A stretch of DNA of 64,000 nucleotides from Prevotella koreensis (GCF_003977605.1 NZ_RYYU01000001.1:984574-1048573), one strand, 5' to 3'; positions 33,311-42,625 are shown, counted from the stretch's first letter. Numbers and translations are program-made. The notes: generated from the letters alone by a model not told the origin.

Positions 33311-35347
33311 ATGAAAATCAAAACATTAATGACAACATTGCTTATTGCCGCGGCAACGACAGGAGCCAACGCACAAGCACAGAAATCGGGAATACATCCC
33401 GAGAATCTAAACAGGAACGTGAATCCAAGTGAAGATTTTTACGAGTTCGCTTGTGGTGGTTGGATGAAGAACAACCCGCTACCTGCGGCGTTCTCACGCT
33501 TCGGTTCGTTCGACAAACTGGGCGAAGACAACAATCAACGCATCAATACTATCCTTACAGAACTGCAGAAAAACTCGTATGCTAAGGGTACTGTTGAACA
33601 GAAACTGAGCGATTTTTACAAACTCGCAATGGACTCTGTAAAACGTAACCGCGAAGGAGTGAAGCCGGTAATGCCGACATTGAAAGAAATAGCATCAGCC
33701 AAAACCATTGACGACCTACGCGCTTTCCAAAATAAATATGCTGCTTTCGGATATGGAGTTCCTATGGGTATGGGCTTCGGTGCCGATGAGAAGAATGCCT
33801 CAATGAACATTCTCAACATACATCAAGGCGGACTAATACTCGGCCAGAAAGAATATTATCTTGACAACGACAAGGCTACCAAGGAAATACGCGATGCTTA
33901 CAAGAAGCACATAGTACGTATGTTCCAGTTGTTTGGATTCAAGAAAGGTGATGCAAACAAGAAGATGCAATTGATTCTCAACTACGAGACAGCATTGGCT
34001 AAGGTCAGCAAGAGCCGCACCGAACTGCGCGACGTGGAAGCAAACTACAACAAAATGACATTGAAGGAGTTCAATGCCAAATATCCTAACATTCCGCTTG
34101 AAAAGTTCCTTAATGCCGAGGGAGTGAAGAGCGAATTCATACAGGAGATGATTGTGGGACAACCGGATTTCTTGGCAGGTGCCAACACGCTTATCGGTAG
34201 TCACGACGTGGAAACACTGCGTGCTTACATAGAGTGGGATGTGATTATGGGTGCAGCCGGTTATCTGAGCGATGACATAGTTGCTGCTAACTTCGATTTC
34301 TTCGGAAAGACAATGCGCGGACAGAAAGAGAATCACCCACGCTGGAAGCGTGCTACCAGACAAGTTGAGAATCAGATGGGAGAAGCACTCGGAAAAATCT
34401 ATTGCGAACGTTACTTCCCTGCCACATCAAAGGCTCGCATGGAACGCCTCGTGAAGAATTTGCAACTCGCATTGGCCGAGAGACTGTTAGCACAGACTTG
34501 GATGGAGACTGATACCAAACTGGCTGCTCTGGCAAAACTCAGTTCATTCTACGTGAAGATTGGTTATCCCGACAAGTGGAAAGACATGAGCGGACTAAAT
34601 ATCGACCTTTCAAAGTCATACTATGAGAACGTGCAGGCATGCAAAATTTTCTGGGACAAGGAAGATATCAATAAAAAAGCAGGTAAGCCTGTTGATAACA
34701 CGGAGTGGTTTATGAATCCACAGACGGTTAATGCTTACTATAATCCTTCTACCAATGAGATTTGCTTCCCGGCAGGTATTCTACAATACCCGTTCTTCGA
34801 TCCAGAAGCAGATGACGCTTTCAACTATGGTGCAATTGGTGTTGTGATTGGTCATGAGATGACTCACGGTTTTGACGATCAGGGTCGTCACTTCGACAAG
34901 TCAGGAAACATGATTGACTGGTGGACTGAAGCCGACAGCAAGGGATTTGAGGAAAAATCAACTATGTTTGATACTTTCTTCTCTAACATCAAAGTGTTGC
35001 CTGACCTTAATGCAAACGGCAGACTCACACTTGGCGAGAATCTTGCCGATCATGGTGGTCTGCAGGTGTCTTATGCAGCATACAAAAACGCCACAAAAGG
35101 ACAAAACCTACCTGTTGTTGACGGCCTAACTGCCGACCAGCGTTTCTTCCTTGCATACGCAGGAGTATGGGCAGGAAACATAAATGAGAAGGAAATACGT
35201 TCACGCACGAAGAGTGACCCACACTCACTCGGTCGCTGGCGCGTAAACGGAGCACTGCCACACATTGACGCATGGTATGAGGCGTTCGGTATTAAAGAGG
35301 GTGACAAACTCTTCATTCCGAAGAGCCAGCGTCTCGATCTCTGGTAA
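33311..35347 (+). CDS. M13-family zinc endopeptidase (neprilysin-like)
   Basis: The product has 678 residues with a signal peptide (TLMTTLLIAAATTGANAQ). The N-terminal helical domain begins IHPENLNRNVNPSEDFYEFACGGWMKNNPLPA, a clear M13 opening. The catalytic domain has the zinc motif HEMTH at 515-519, then GFDDQGRHFD. The third ligand region GENLADHGGL and the family ending KSDPHSLGRWRVNGALPHIDAWYEAFGI follow. NAYYNPSTNEICFPAGILQYPFF is the substrate-binding strand. It is a periplasmic or surface oligopeptidase, probably co-transcribed with the ABC-F gene. Complete, with a terminator after it. Confidence 0.93.
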   Translation: MKIKTLMTTLLIAAATTGANAQAQKSGIHPENLNRNVNPSEDFYEFACGGWMKNNPLPAAFSRFGSFDKLGEDNNQRINTILTELQKNSYAKGTVEQKLSDFYKLAMDSVKRNREGVKPVMPTLKEIASAKTIDDLRAFQNKYAAFGYGVPMGMGFGADEKNASMNILNIHQGGLILGQKEYYLDNDKATKEIRDAYKKHIVRMFQLFGFKKGDANKKMQLILNYETALAKVSKSRTELRDVEANYNKMTLKEFNAKYPNIPLEKFLNAEGVKSEFIQEMIVGQPDFLAGANTLIGSHDVETLRAYIEWDVIMGAAGYLSDDIVAANFDFFGKTMRGQKENHPRWKRATRQVENQMGEALGKIYCERYFPATSKARMERLVKNLQLALAERLLAQTWMETDTKLAALAKLSSFYVKIGYPDKWKDMSGLNIDLSKSYYENVQACKIFWDKEDINKKAGKPVDNTEWFMNPQTVNAYYNPSTNEICFPAGILQYPFFDPEADDAFNYGAIGVVIGHEMTHGFDDQGRHFDKSGNMIDWWTEADSKGFEEKSTMFDTFFSNIKVLPDLNANGRLTLGENLADHGGLQVSYAAYKNATKGQNLPVVDGLTADQRFFLAYAGVWAGNINEKEIRSRTKSDPHSLGRWRVNGALPHIDAWYEAFGIKEGDKLFIPKSQRLDLW

Positions 35348-35371
35348 TACATTATTAAATTTATCTAATAC

Positions 35372-35413
35372 AGTTTCGGCATTCTATGCTTCACAGCAAA
35401 AGATGCCGAAACT
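35372..35413 (+). terminator. Terminator after the M13 peptidase gene
   Basis: AGTTTCGGCAT pairs with ATGCCGAAACT (35403-35413), followed by TTATTTG. Confidence 0.75.
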
Positions 35414-35604
35414 TTATTTGTGGTAGTTCCTATGTTCAGGAACAATATATATGAAAAAAAGCACTGCCAAAATGGTTCTCTAAAGTACAGAATAGTTTGC
35501 AGACAAAATACCAAAACTTGCAATCTCCGATGAACCGATAATACAAAATTCGGGCTTATATGACAAAAATGTGCTTAAAATCCTTGCAACTGTCTAATAA
35601 TCAT

Positions 35605-35612
35605 TATCTTTG
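35605..35612 (+). promoter_or_regulatory. -7 box of the transposase gene
   Basis: TATCTTTG, 16 bases before the ATG at 35629. Confidence 0.5.
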
Positions 35613-35628
35613 TTCTATTTATATTTTT

Positions 35629-36559
35629 ATGGCAAAAAATCTGCTTTTATTGTGGCTCAAAATCGACTATAAAACGTGGTCATCTTAATGGTTGTCAACG
35701 CTGGTATTGTAAGTGCTGTAAGAGGAGCTTTGTCGGACATAAGCGTCTTACAAATACCATTGTTAACAATCGTTATTCCAAGGGTAATCTTACAATCAAA
35801 GATCTATCAGAGGAGTACGGAGTTTCAACCAGGACTATTTATAGGAAGCTCACCAAATCTTATAAAGAAGACCTGCCCAACCTTCTTGTTCGTCCGGTAG
35901 TGGTTTTAATGGATGTCACCTATTGGGGACGTAATTTTGGTGTAGTTATTATGAAGGATTCATTGTCTGGTGATGTACTTTGGTTTAAGTTTATCAATAG
36001 GCATGAACGTCTTGAAGATTACAAAGAGGGCATAAACTACTTGGAATTACTTGGATATACCATTCAAGGTCTTGTATGCGATGGTTTTAAGGGACTTAGA
36101 CAAGCTTTCCCCAATTATAAATTCCAATTATGCCAGTTCCATCAAGTAATGACTATAAAGACAAAACTAACCTCAAGACCCAAACTTGAGGCTTCTAAAG
36201 AACTGCTTGCAATATCCAAGATGTTATGTCATACGGACAAAGAGTCCTTTATTGGGGCTTTATAAGAATGGTATACTAAATGGGAGGATTTTCTTAAGGA
36301 ACGAACAACAACAGAAGATGGTAAATCACATTATACTCATAAAACTCTACGTAGTGCTTTTTTGAGCCTTAAAAGGAATATGTCGTGTTTGTGGACATAC
36401 TATGATTACCCTGAGTTGGAGATACCAAATACCAACAATGCTATTGAATCACTTAATGCAGATTTAAAGACAAAATTGAACCTACACAAGGGAATCAGTA
36501 CGGAAAGAAGAAAGATCTTCATTCAGGACTTTATAAAGTCCCATTCCCCTAAAAAATAA
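35629..36559 (+). pseudogene. Transposase with N-terminal zinc ribbon, frameshifted and interrupted
   Basis: Read with corrections the protein begins MAKICFYCGSKSTIKRGH and has a four-cysteine zinc ribbon (FYCGSK, CKCCKRSF). A helix-turn-helix follows (TIKDLSEEYGVSTRTIYRKL), then a DDE-type core: VVLMDVTYWGRNFGVVI, VCDGFKGLRQAF, CQFHQV, EIPNTNNAIESLNADLK. This is the IS256-like, Zn-binding variant common in Bacteroidetes. Two defects are visible. The ATG is out of frame with the zinc ribbon by one base in the A6 run at 35634-35639. An in-frame TAA at 36263-36265 falls where the family has EWY preceded by an aromatic residue. The gene is therefore probably inactive. Confidence 0.75.
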
Positions 36560-36571
36560 AAGGGGAATGGG
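36540..36571 (+). terminator. Terminator overlapping the transposase stop
   Basis: CCCATTCCCCT pairs with AGGGGAATGGG (36561-36571) around the stop codon, followed by AGTTTTT. Confidence 0.75.
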
Positions 36572-36770
36572 AGTTTTTAAGCACATTTTTGTCACATAAG
36601 AGAGAACGACTCTAAAATAAGCACATTTTTGTCATATAAGCCAAAGTTCGTATTATCGGATCATCGCAAGTATTGTAATGTGTTGCCATAAAGGCATTTA
36701 CAGTCGTCAACAAGAGAACAACACATAATCCCATAAGACGTTAAATGTGTGTTTGATCAACATCTTTATC

Positions 36771-38261
36771 CTATGCTTTCAGTCTGTCATAACGGCTCAA
36801 TATATCCATCAGTCTTCGTTCAATTTCAGCAACTCCGCCGAGAATATCAGACTCAATGTTTAGCGGCATCACGGGGTCATGCAACGACATTCGTAGCAAG
36901 AACCAGCCTTTTTCTTGTTCACCATTGCAACTTATGCGTATTCCTTCGTGATTCGGACTTACTATTTCCCAGTCATTTATTCCTTTGATGAGTTCCGGAA
37001 GTTCACTCAATACGATTTTTCCATAATCTGCGAAATCATCACAGGCTATAGTGAAGCGTATCTCCTTGCTTTCGGCAGGCTGATGCAAGTTTGAAATCAA
37101 CGATGAGAGAGACTCTCCCTTTGCATTAAGTTTGGCGGCCTCAACCAGAAGTTTGGCAATCAAGAACGCTCCATCGTCAAGGAAATAATTCTCCCTAAGG
37201 GCAGCATGTCCGGAAGTCTCGATAGCAAGCCAACTCTCTGTACCCTCTTTATTCAGGCGCAACGACTCATTGATGACATTCTTATATCCACGTTTGAATC
37301 TGTGATGAACACCTCCATGCTCCTTTATGAATGTGGCAAGTCCCACAGAAGTGATTGAATCGGTGACAATAGTGCTGCCCGGATGCTCTTTCAATACTAT
37401 GGCAGAGATAAGCGCAATCAAAGAGTTACGGTTGATAGGCTCTCCGTTTTGGTCAACTATGGCTGAGCGGTCAACATCGGTATCGAATATTATACCTAAT
37501 TGAGCATTGTTGCGTATCACCGCTTCGCAAATAGACTGCATAGCATTTTTATCCTCAGGGTTCGGGATATGGTTCGGAAACATTCCATCAGGTTCGAGGA
37601 ATTGACTGCCTGAGATGTCAGCACCCAACTGCGTCAACACTTTAGCAGCAAAGAAACCACCTGCTCCATTGCCGGCATCGACGATAATCTTCATCCCTTT
37701 AAGCGGTTGTTCATATTCCGTCAAACCTGCTCCCTTGCGAATATAATCTACCAATATTGAAGCATAGACATTCATGAAATCATATATCTCAACGCTTCCT
37801 TTGATATCGGCAGACTCAAATCTTCCGCTCTCCGCTATACTCAATATTGCAGAAATATCCTTTTTATCAAGTCCTCCGTTCTTTGTGAAAAACTTCAGTC
37901 CGTTACGGTTGAAAGGCAAATGGCTTGCCGTAATCATAATACCCGCAGTGGTAGGCCGTTTCTTATCTACTGTTGCCATAAACATTGCCGGCGTTGACGC
38001 AATGCCACAGTCAAACACATTTGCACCATTCTCGATGAATCCCTCCACGAGAGATGCCTTCAATGCAGGTCCCGATATTCTCGAGTCGGTTCCTACTGCA
38101 ATGCTCGGTCTTTCAATTCCGGTCTCTTCCTGTAACCACTTCACGAATGATTGTGCCAACATTCTAACCACTTCGGGTGTAAGGTTAACATCCTCCCCCA
38201 TTACTCCTTCAATCGCTATTCCGCGAATGTCTGAGCCATTTTGAAGTTTCTTCCAATTCAT
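36771..38261 (-). CDS. Phosphomannomutase/phosphoglucomutase (alpha-D-phosphohexomutase)
   Basis: The product has 496 residues of the phosphohexomutase superfamily. The phosphoserine loop is ITASHLPFNRNGLKFF, where the family's second position is His instead of the usual Asn/Pro. The metal loop is FDTDVDRSAIVD. The sugar-binding loop is ETSGHAALRENYFLDDG and the phosphate-binding domain includes NHEGIRISC. It interconverts sugar 1- and 6-phosphates for nucleotide-sugar and envelope polysaccharide synthesis. It stands alone on the minus strand. A TAATTTTG box lies at 38303-38310. Confidence 0.9.
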   Translation of the reverse strand: MNWKKLQNGSDIRGIAIEGVMGEDVNLTPEVVRMLAQSFVKWLQEETGIERPSIAVGTDSRISGPALKASLVEGFIENGANVFDCGIASTPAMFMATVDKKRPTTAGIMITASHLPFNRNGLKFFTKNGGLDKKDISAILSIAESGRFESADIKGSVEIYDFMNVYASILVDYIRKGAGLTEYEQPLKGMKIIVDAGNGAGGFFAAKVLTQLGADISGSQFLEPDGMFPNHIPNPEDKNAMQSICEAVIRNNAQLGIIFDTDVDRSAIVDQNGEPINRNSLIALISAIVLKEHPGSTIVTDSITSVGLATFIKEHGGVHHRFKRGYKNVINESLRLNKEGTESWLAIETSGHAALRENYFLDDGAFLIAKLLVEAAKLNAKGESLSSLISNLHQPAESKEIRFTIACDDFADYGKIVLSELPELIKGINDWEIVSPNHEGIRISCNGEQEKGWFLLRMSLHDPVMPLNIESDILGGVAEIERRLMDILSRYDRLKA

Positions 38262-38677
38262 GTAAAAAAGATTATGATATGTTCAGTATTAAATTAGTGT
38301 TGCAAAATTAAATAAATAAAACGAGTTAGAAGAATATTTTAGTATAAATCAGTGTCTTAAATCAGATATTACTTGTATTCCAAATATACGATTTATAAAA
38401 AATGACACATCAAAGTATTATAAAAATATTCTTCTTTTTGCACGCACATCATCTTTTCATTCAATGTTGCGTACTTTTTATATTCCATATTTCTTCAGTT
38501 CTCGTTTGTATATACCTATATATTCGAGTGGTTGTCAATATACTCTTCAAGTTCATCCATTTGGCATATTCCTCTGTCATGATGCAGAGTTACACATTAA
38601 TATATTATGAATCAGGATTTATTCCCAGCCATATTAAATATTCTTACGATTAATCGTGAGCCCCTATTTATCAATCC
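38262..38677. other. Non-coding interval
   Basis: It holds the promoter of the phosphohexomutase gene (minus-strand TAATTTTG at 38303-38310). An AT-rich stretch without a credible gene makes up the rest. A plus-strand open frame at 38402-38653 has a composition unlike any protein (runs of His, Ile, Tyr) and no upstream signals. Confidence 0.5.
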
Positions 38678-39283
38678 TTACTCCTCGTATGTTATTATCA
38701 CATTTTCGTATCCTAACGCCTTGAATATCTTGGTGAATTGCTCGGTACATGAAAGTTCGGCAGACTTTATATTAACAGATGTCAGACATCGTTTCCGCAT
38801 CATGTTGTAAGCTCGCTTGTACAGTGAGGCACGGTCACTGTCAGACCATGACCCACTTTCATAGAAAGACTGTGTGCGTCCCTCGTCTATGAAGTTATTG
38901 TCAAGCAATTCTATTCGTGGCAAACGTGCATTTAGCGTGTCGTTACTCACCGTAAGCCATCCCGGGGTGGTCTTGTGCATATTCACTCCAAGACGTAGCG
39001 TACCGTAGTAAATGCGCACAAGTTCATCGTTACTGAACACCCCATTCCTCATTGTGTCAACAAGTTCCTCATCGGTAATCGAAAGGAACTCCCATTCTCC
39101 GATGTCCTGCATAGACTTTATAAATGTCGGAGAGGGTGATATTGTCTGACTGACAGCGGTTTCTATGTGATCGCGCTTCAGTTTTGACACGAAGATAGCG
39201 ATTGCAATTACCACAACAAGCACAATGAACGACCATGTCAGGCATGCCATCTTGCCGAATGTAAATATTTTATTTTCTTTCAT
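38678..39283 (-). CDS. DUF4230 family membrane-anchored protein, second copy
   Basis: The product has 201 residues. One N-terminal membrane anchor (LTWSFIVLVVVIAIAIFVSKL) is followed by an exported domain. Its motifs VRIYYGTLRLGVNMHKTTPGWLTVSNDTLNARLP, RIELLDNNFIDEGRTQSFYESGSWSDSDRASLYKRAYNMMRKRC and IFKALGYENVIITYEE fit the DUF4230 family. It is the second of two adjacent DUF4230 genes, 15 bases apart, on one transcript. DUF4230 proteins are envelope proteins of unknown function. The pair could form a heteromer; that is inference. Confidence 0.7.
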   Translation of the reverse strand: MKENKIFTFGKMACLTWSFIVLVVVIAIAIFVSKLKRDHIETAVSQTISPSPTFIKSMQDIGEWEFLSITDEELVDTMRNGVFSNDELVRIYYGTLRLGVNMHKTTPGWLTVSNDTLNARLPRIELLDNNFIDEGRTQSFYESGSWSDSDRASLYKRAYNMMRKRCLTSVNIKSAELSCTEQFTKIFKALGYENVIITYEE

Positions 39284-39298
39284 ATCATATACTATTCA

Positions 39299-39976
39299 TT
39301 ATCCCTTAACATCTACCTTTATGACACTCAAAATATCATCGGAAGGAAAATCCTTACGAAACGTTATCGTAATGTCTTCTTCCTCATATCCCATTTGCCT
39401 CAGCATCGGCACCAACGTACGCGTAGCACTTTCCTGTGCCATGTTTACAATGCCCAATTTCGGTATGTCGTTGATGATTGCCTTTCTCCCCTGCATTGTA
39501 TATTCGGCAAGTTCCTTGTCGCTGAAGTTCGATCGAAACAGCGACACATGCTTTTTTATTTCCTCATGATTGATTCGCGTTTCAGTAAGTTCAACCTGTG
39601 GGTCGGGCAATGTTATCTCAATCTTTTTCCCGTCATGCCTCACGTTTTTCTCCGAAAAGTCAGAAAAGTCTATATATGCCTTGATTGTAGCATCCATCGG
39701 AATTGCCACCTTACGCGAACCAAGAGGCAGAGGAATGTCGAAGTCTTGTTGCATCAAACTTCCTTTTATCTTCACCTCATCATCGTGTGTTATTATCTTA
39801 TGTACCTTGAAATCAGCCGTATATAACTTGGAACACTTCTTCACTTGCGTTATCAACGTAACGGGTGTCATGTCTTGTATGCCATTGGATTGGGCTTTGT
39901 CATCAGCAGATGCGTTCTCTTTATTGCCGCATGCAATCGTTGACAGAAGTGCGATTATTATAAATAATTTCTTCAT
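39299..39976 (-). CDS. DUF4230 family lipoprotein, first copy
   Basis: The product has 225 residues with a lipoprotein signal (KKLFIIIALLSTIACGN). The mature part has DUF4230 hallmarks. LITQVKKCSKLYTADFKVHKIITHDDEV comes first, then VAIPMDATIKAYIDFSDFSEKNV and KIEITLPDPQVELTETRI. SRFNFSD-like SLFRSNFSDKEL and LVPMLRQMGYEEEDITITFRKDF end it. A longer frame begins at 40027, but a TAACTTTG box at 40001-40008 lies inside that extension. The ATG at 39976 with its lipoprotein signal is therefore the start. Partner of the following DUF4230 gene. Confidence 0.8.
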   Translation of the reverse strand: MKKLFIIIALLSTIACGNKENASADDKAQSNGIQDMTPVTLITQVKKCSKLYTADFKVHKIITHDDEVKIKGSLMQQDFDIPLPLGSRKVAIPMDATIKAYIDFSDFSEKNVRHDGKKIEITLPDPQVELTETRINHEEIKKHVSLFRSNFSDKELAEYTMQGRKAIINDIPKLGIVNMAQESATRTLVPMLRQMGYEEEDITITFRKDFPSDDILSVIKVDVKG

Positions 39977-40000
39977 CTTGTTTTTAATATTATTATTGTG

Positions 40001-40008
40001 CAAAGTTA
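40001..40008 (-). promoter_or_regulatory. -7 promoter box of the DUF4230 pair
   Basis: Minus-strand TAACTTTG, 24 bases before the chosen ATG. Confidence 0.6.
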
Positions 40009-40048
40009 AAAGAAAAATCCAATGCAAGGAAAATATGGCGGCATAAAT

Positions 40049-40079
40049 TTTGATTTTATAAGGATTTTGGTTAATTTTG
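40049..40079 (+). promoter_or_regulatory. Promoter of the DUF4738 lipoprotein
   Basis: TTTG (40049-40052), a 19-base spacer and TAATTTTG (40072-40079). Confidence 0.6.
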
Positions 40080-40096
40080 CATGAAATTTACTACAT

Positions 40097-40681
40097 ATGA
40101 AGTATTTCACATTCGCGCTATTAGCCTCAATATGCTTCCTTACAGCATGTAAGGACGAAAAGAAAAGCACCGACATCATAACACAGAAGCCGGTGATTGT
40201 CAAGAAATCGGGTCCGGAAAAATTGGAATCTACCGACTATACAGAATCCGTACAATGGCTGGGGAAAACATACACCATAGAAATACATCGCCATGCTGAC
40301 ACGGAACTTCCGATAACACGTGACGAGTCGGGAGTTGAATATTATGACAACCGCGTATCAATAAAGGTGTTACGACCGGACGGCACAGAGTTTTTCAGTC
40401 GCGAATATACCAAACAATCGTTCCGTGAATACCTCAACGAGGCAACAATAAAAGACGGAGCCTTAATTGCCGTGGTATTCATGGAAGTCAAAGGCGACTG
40501 TCTTGTATTTGCTGCAAGTGTGGGTTCTCCCGATGCCATGAGCGACGAATACATCCCGCTTGTATTGACTATTTCGCGTATGGGCGACGTTCACATTGAG
40601 CGTGACAACAGAATAGACGAAGTTCCTAATACGGAAAACGAGACAATGCAGAATGTATCGGAAGACGAAGAAGGCGTTTAA
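40097..40681 (+). CDS. DUF4738 family lipoprotein
   Basis: The product has 194 residues with lipoprotein signal MKYFTFALLASICFLTACKD. The mature domain carries family features: VQWLGKTYTIEIHRHADTELP, GVEYYDNRVSIKVLRPDGTEFFSREYTKQSF and DEYIPLVLTISRMGDVHIERD. DUF4738 members are Bacteroidales lipoproteins of unknown function, presumed to sit in the periplasm or outer membrane. It is divergent from the DUF4230 pair and overlaps the 3' end of the convergent DUF6557 gene by four bases. Confidence 0.75.
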   Translation: MKYFTFALLASICFLTACKDEKKSTDIITQKPVIVKKSGPEKLESTDYTESVQWLGKTYTIEIHRHADTELPITRDESGVEYYDNRVSIKVLRPDGTEFFSREYTKQSFREYLNEATIKDGALIAVVFMEVKGDCLVFAASVGSPDAMSDEYIPLVLTISRMGDVHIERDNRIDEVPNTENETMQNVSEDEEGV

Positions 40682-41061
40682 GACCTTATAAGGACATTAT
40701 ATTCGGAGTCGAACTCTTTCGGGTGTATTCCGTTGAAGATTGCATTTATCAGACAGTTGGCAAGGATTTCCTCTTCTACGAGATCTACCTTGCCTATTTT
40801 CTTCACCTCCATTCCAAGAAGAACATCCCAAGTTGCCTTGAAATCGCTGTCTTCTGCACCGTAATAGCAGTCCCCACTGTCAGTGTCTTCGAGCATCTTA
40901 TATCTTATACTCTTGTTCGTTGAGGTGTATCTCGTATCAAGCATTATGTTGAACGCTTTCTTGAATTCTTTCTTGTGACGTTTCGCATTCGGATACATCA
41001 GTGCAATGGAAGGAAAAACCTCATCGAACTCGAAACTTTGTATCAATTCGTTTAATTTCAT
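40678..41061 (-). CDS. DUF6557-like small cytoplasmic protein
   Basis: The product has 127 residues without signal peptide or membrane span. It opens MKLNELIQSFEFDEVFPSIALMYP. It contains a basic KRHKKEFKKAFNIML segment, WDVLLGMEVKK and EEEILANCLINAIFNGIHPKEFD. This order recalls the DUF6557 family found in Bacteroidales, where the function is unknown. Its stop overlaps that of the convergent DUF4738 gene. Palindromic repeat C lies in its upstream region. Confidence 0.55.
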   Translation of the reverse strand: MKLNELIQSFEFDEVFPSIALMYPNAKRHKKEFKKAFNIMLDTRYTSTNKSIRYKMLEDTDSGDCYYGAEDSDFKATWDVLLGMEVKKIGKVDLVEEEILANCLINAIFNGIHPKEFDSEYNVLIRS

Positions 41062-41139
41062 CTTTTTCTTTTGTTTTTTATATGTTTTTACTCTTATCGA
41101 TACTCAGAAAAGTCTCAATACATAATATTGTATTTTGCT

Positions 41140-41221
41140 ATTTGGGCGAATTTGCTTTGCAATTTGGGCGAGATTGGTTTTCAATTTCGCCTAATTTGGT
41201 TTTCAATTTCGCCCAAATTGG
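41140..41221. repeat. GGGCGAAATT palindromic repeat, locus C
   Basis: Four half-units occur. TTTGGGCGAATTTGC lies at 41140, GCAATTTGGGCGAGATTGG at 41159-41177, CAATTTCGCCTAATTTGG at 41182-41199 and CAATTTCGCCCAAATTGG at 41204-41221. The first two are inverted relative to the last two. It lies between the DUF6557 gene and the 3' end of the exonuclease III gene. Confidence 0.8.
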
Positions 41222-41273
41222 TAATTAAGAGCATTTGAACAAAGTTGCAATATACCTGATAACCGACTTTATT

Positions 41274-42029
41274 TCAATATCTTAATGTAAGTTCAACAGG
41301 GCAATGGTCAGACCCGAATACTTGGTTGTGTATCGTTGCACCTTCGATTTTTTCTGCCAGGCGCTCTGAAACCACAAAATAGTCGATGCGCCAGCCTGCA
41401 TTCTTCTCGCGGGCACGGAAACGGTAACTCCACCATGAATAGGCGTCTGTGGTGTCCGGATAGAAATATCGGAATGTGTCTATGAAGCCCTGTGATAACA
41501 AGTGTGTGAATTTCTCGCGTTCCTCGTCGGTGAATCCTGCATTCTTACGGTTTGTCTTCGGGTTTTTGAGGTCTATTTCCTTGTGTGCCACGTTCAAGTC
41601 TCCGCATACTATCACAGGTTTCTTTTTATCCAAGCGTTTCAGATAAGCAAGGAAATCATCTTCCCATCTCATTCTGTAGTCGAGCCTTTTCAGTCCGTCC
41701 TGAGAATTTGGAACATAAGCCGTGACAAGGAAAAAGTTCTCCATTTCAAGCGTAATTACTCTTCCTTCATGGTCGTGCTCGTCAATACCTATACCGTAAG
41801 CCACGCTTATAGGCTCGTGCTTTGTGTATATTGCTGTCCCGGAATATCCTTTCTTATCAGCATAGTTCCAATAAGACCGGTATCCATCAAAATTCAAATC
41901 GAGTTGTCCCTCCTGCATTTTCGTTTCTTGAAGACAAAAGAAGTCTGCGTCCATCATTTTGAACGACTCTTCAAAGCCCTTTCCTACGCATGCTCTAAGG
42001 CCGTTGACATTCCAAGATATTAGTTTCAT
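41274..42029 (-). CDS. xth: Exodeoxyribonuclease III
   Basis: The product has 251 residues of the AP-endonuclease/exonuclease III family. It opens [19 protein letters not shown]. The metal-binding Glu is in [10 protein letters not shown]. Further catalytic motifs are [15 protein letters not shown] [41 protein letters not shown] and the final GSDHCPVEL with the catalytic His. It repairs abasic sites and 3' blocks in DNA. A second ATG directly upstream (42032) is equally possible. Its promoter is minus-strand TTTG (42089-42092), 19 bases, TAACTTTG (42062-42069). Confidence 0.93.
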   Translation of the reverse strand: MKLISWNVNGLRACVGKGFEESFKMMDADFFCLQETKMQEGQLDLNFDGYRSYWNYADKKGYSGTAIYTKHEPISVAYGIGIDEHDHEGRVITLEMENFFLVTAYVPNSQDGLKRLDYRMRWEDDFLAYLKRLDKKKPVIVCGDLNVAHKEIDLKNPKTNRKNAGFTDEEREKFTHLLSQGFIDTFRYFYPDTTDAYSWWSYRFRAREKNAGWRIDYFVVSERLAEKIEGATIHNQVFGSDHCPVELTLRY

Positions 42030-42061
42030 CATAAGCAGATTTATATCATTTTAGTTATTTG

Positions 42062-42092
42062 CAAAGTTACGTATAAATCTCGAAGCGGCAAA
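42062..42092 (-). promoter_or_regulatory. Promoter of exonuclease III gene
   Basis: Minus-strand TTTG (42089-42092), a 19-base spacer and TAACTTTG (42062-42069). Confidence 0.7.
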
Positions 42093-42160
42093 ACTTTTGC
42101 ACTGAAATGTTAAAAATAAAGTACTTGTTCAATTGCAACAATCAAAACTACGGAAAATAA

Positions 42161-42191
42161 TTTGGCAAATAAAAAATAATTTGTAACTTTG
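42161..42191 (+). promoter_or_regulatory. Promoter of rplU-rpmA
   Basis: TTTG (42161-42164), a 19-base spacer and TAACTTTG (42184-42191). The transcript has a leader of about 110 bases with two small hairpins (CACTATGGTG and CCGCCTTGCGG near 42261-42285). Confidence 0.7.
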
Positions 42192-42307
42192 CAGCCGATT
42201 TGCAAATTAATGGCTGAATTTTGATAATAATATAGTCCGTGGAGGCTCGGTAAAGAGGCATCACTATGGTGTCCGCCTTGCGGAAAAAACCGTTTACAAA
42301 TAAATAA

Positions 42308-42625
42308 ATGTACGCAATTGTAGAAATTAACGGTCAACAGTTCAAGGTTGAAGAAGGTAAGAAACTCTTCGTAAACCACATCAAAGACTCAGAAGAGGGT
42401 CAGACTGTTGAATTTGACAAGGTTCTCCTCGTAGAAAATGGAGGTTCTGTCACGGTAGGTGCACCAACCGTAGAAGGTGCGAAGGTAGTAGCCGAAGTGA
42501 AAAAGCCGCTCGTTAAGGGCGAAAAGGTGATTGTTTTCAAGATGAAGCGCCGCAAGGACTATCGCAAGAAGAACGGACACCGCCAGCAGTTCACCGAGGT
42601 TGTAATCAAATCAGTTAACGCTTAA
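42308..42625 (+). CDS. rplU: 50S ribosomal protein L21
   Basis: The product has 105 residues, standard for bL21. It begins [22 protein letters not shown] and ends with the rRNA-binding motif [21 protein letters not shown]. It is followed after 19 bases by rpmA, the universal order. The roughly 110-base leader may carry regulatory structure. Confidence 0.97.
   Translation: MYAIVEINGQQFKVEEGKKLFVNHIKDSEEGQTVEFDKVLLVENGGSVTVGAPTVEGAKVVAEVKKPLVKGEKVIVFKMKRRKDYRKKNGHRQQFTEVVIKSVNA

Larger units (their letters stand above)
35535..36659 (+). mobile_element. IS256-family-like element (variant Zn-binding transposase)
   Basis: Terminal inverted repeats are seen directly. GGCTTATATGACAAAAATG plus TGCTTA at 35553-35577 is repeated inverted at 36618-36642. 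The match extends outward with CCGATAATAC (35535) against GTATTATCGG (36650). A further internal copy of the right repeat lies at 36578-36600. The single transposase gene is broken. The element separates the M13 peptidase from the phosphohexomutase gene and is followed by about 110 bases with nothing recognised. Confidence 0.75.

Noticed and set aside
38402..38653. 83-residue open frame in the gap before the DUF4230 pair
   Set aside because: Biased hydrophobic composition, no promoter or family resemblance; chance frame in AT-rich DNA.
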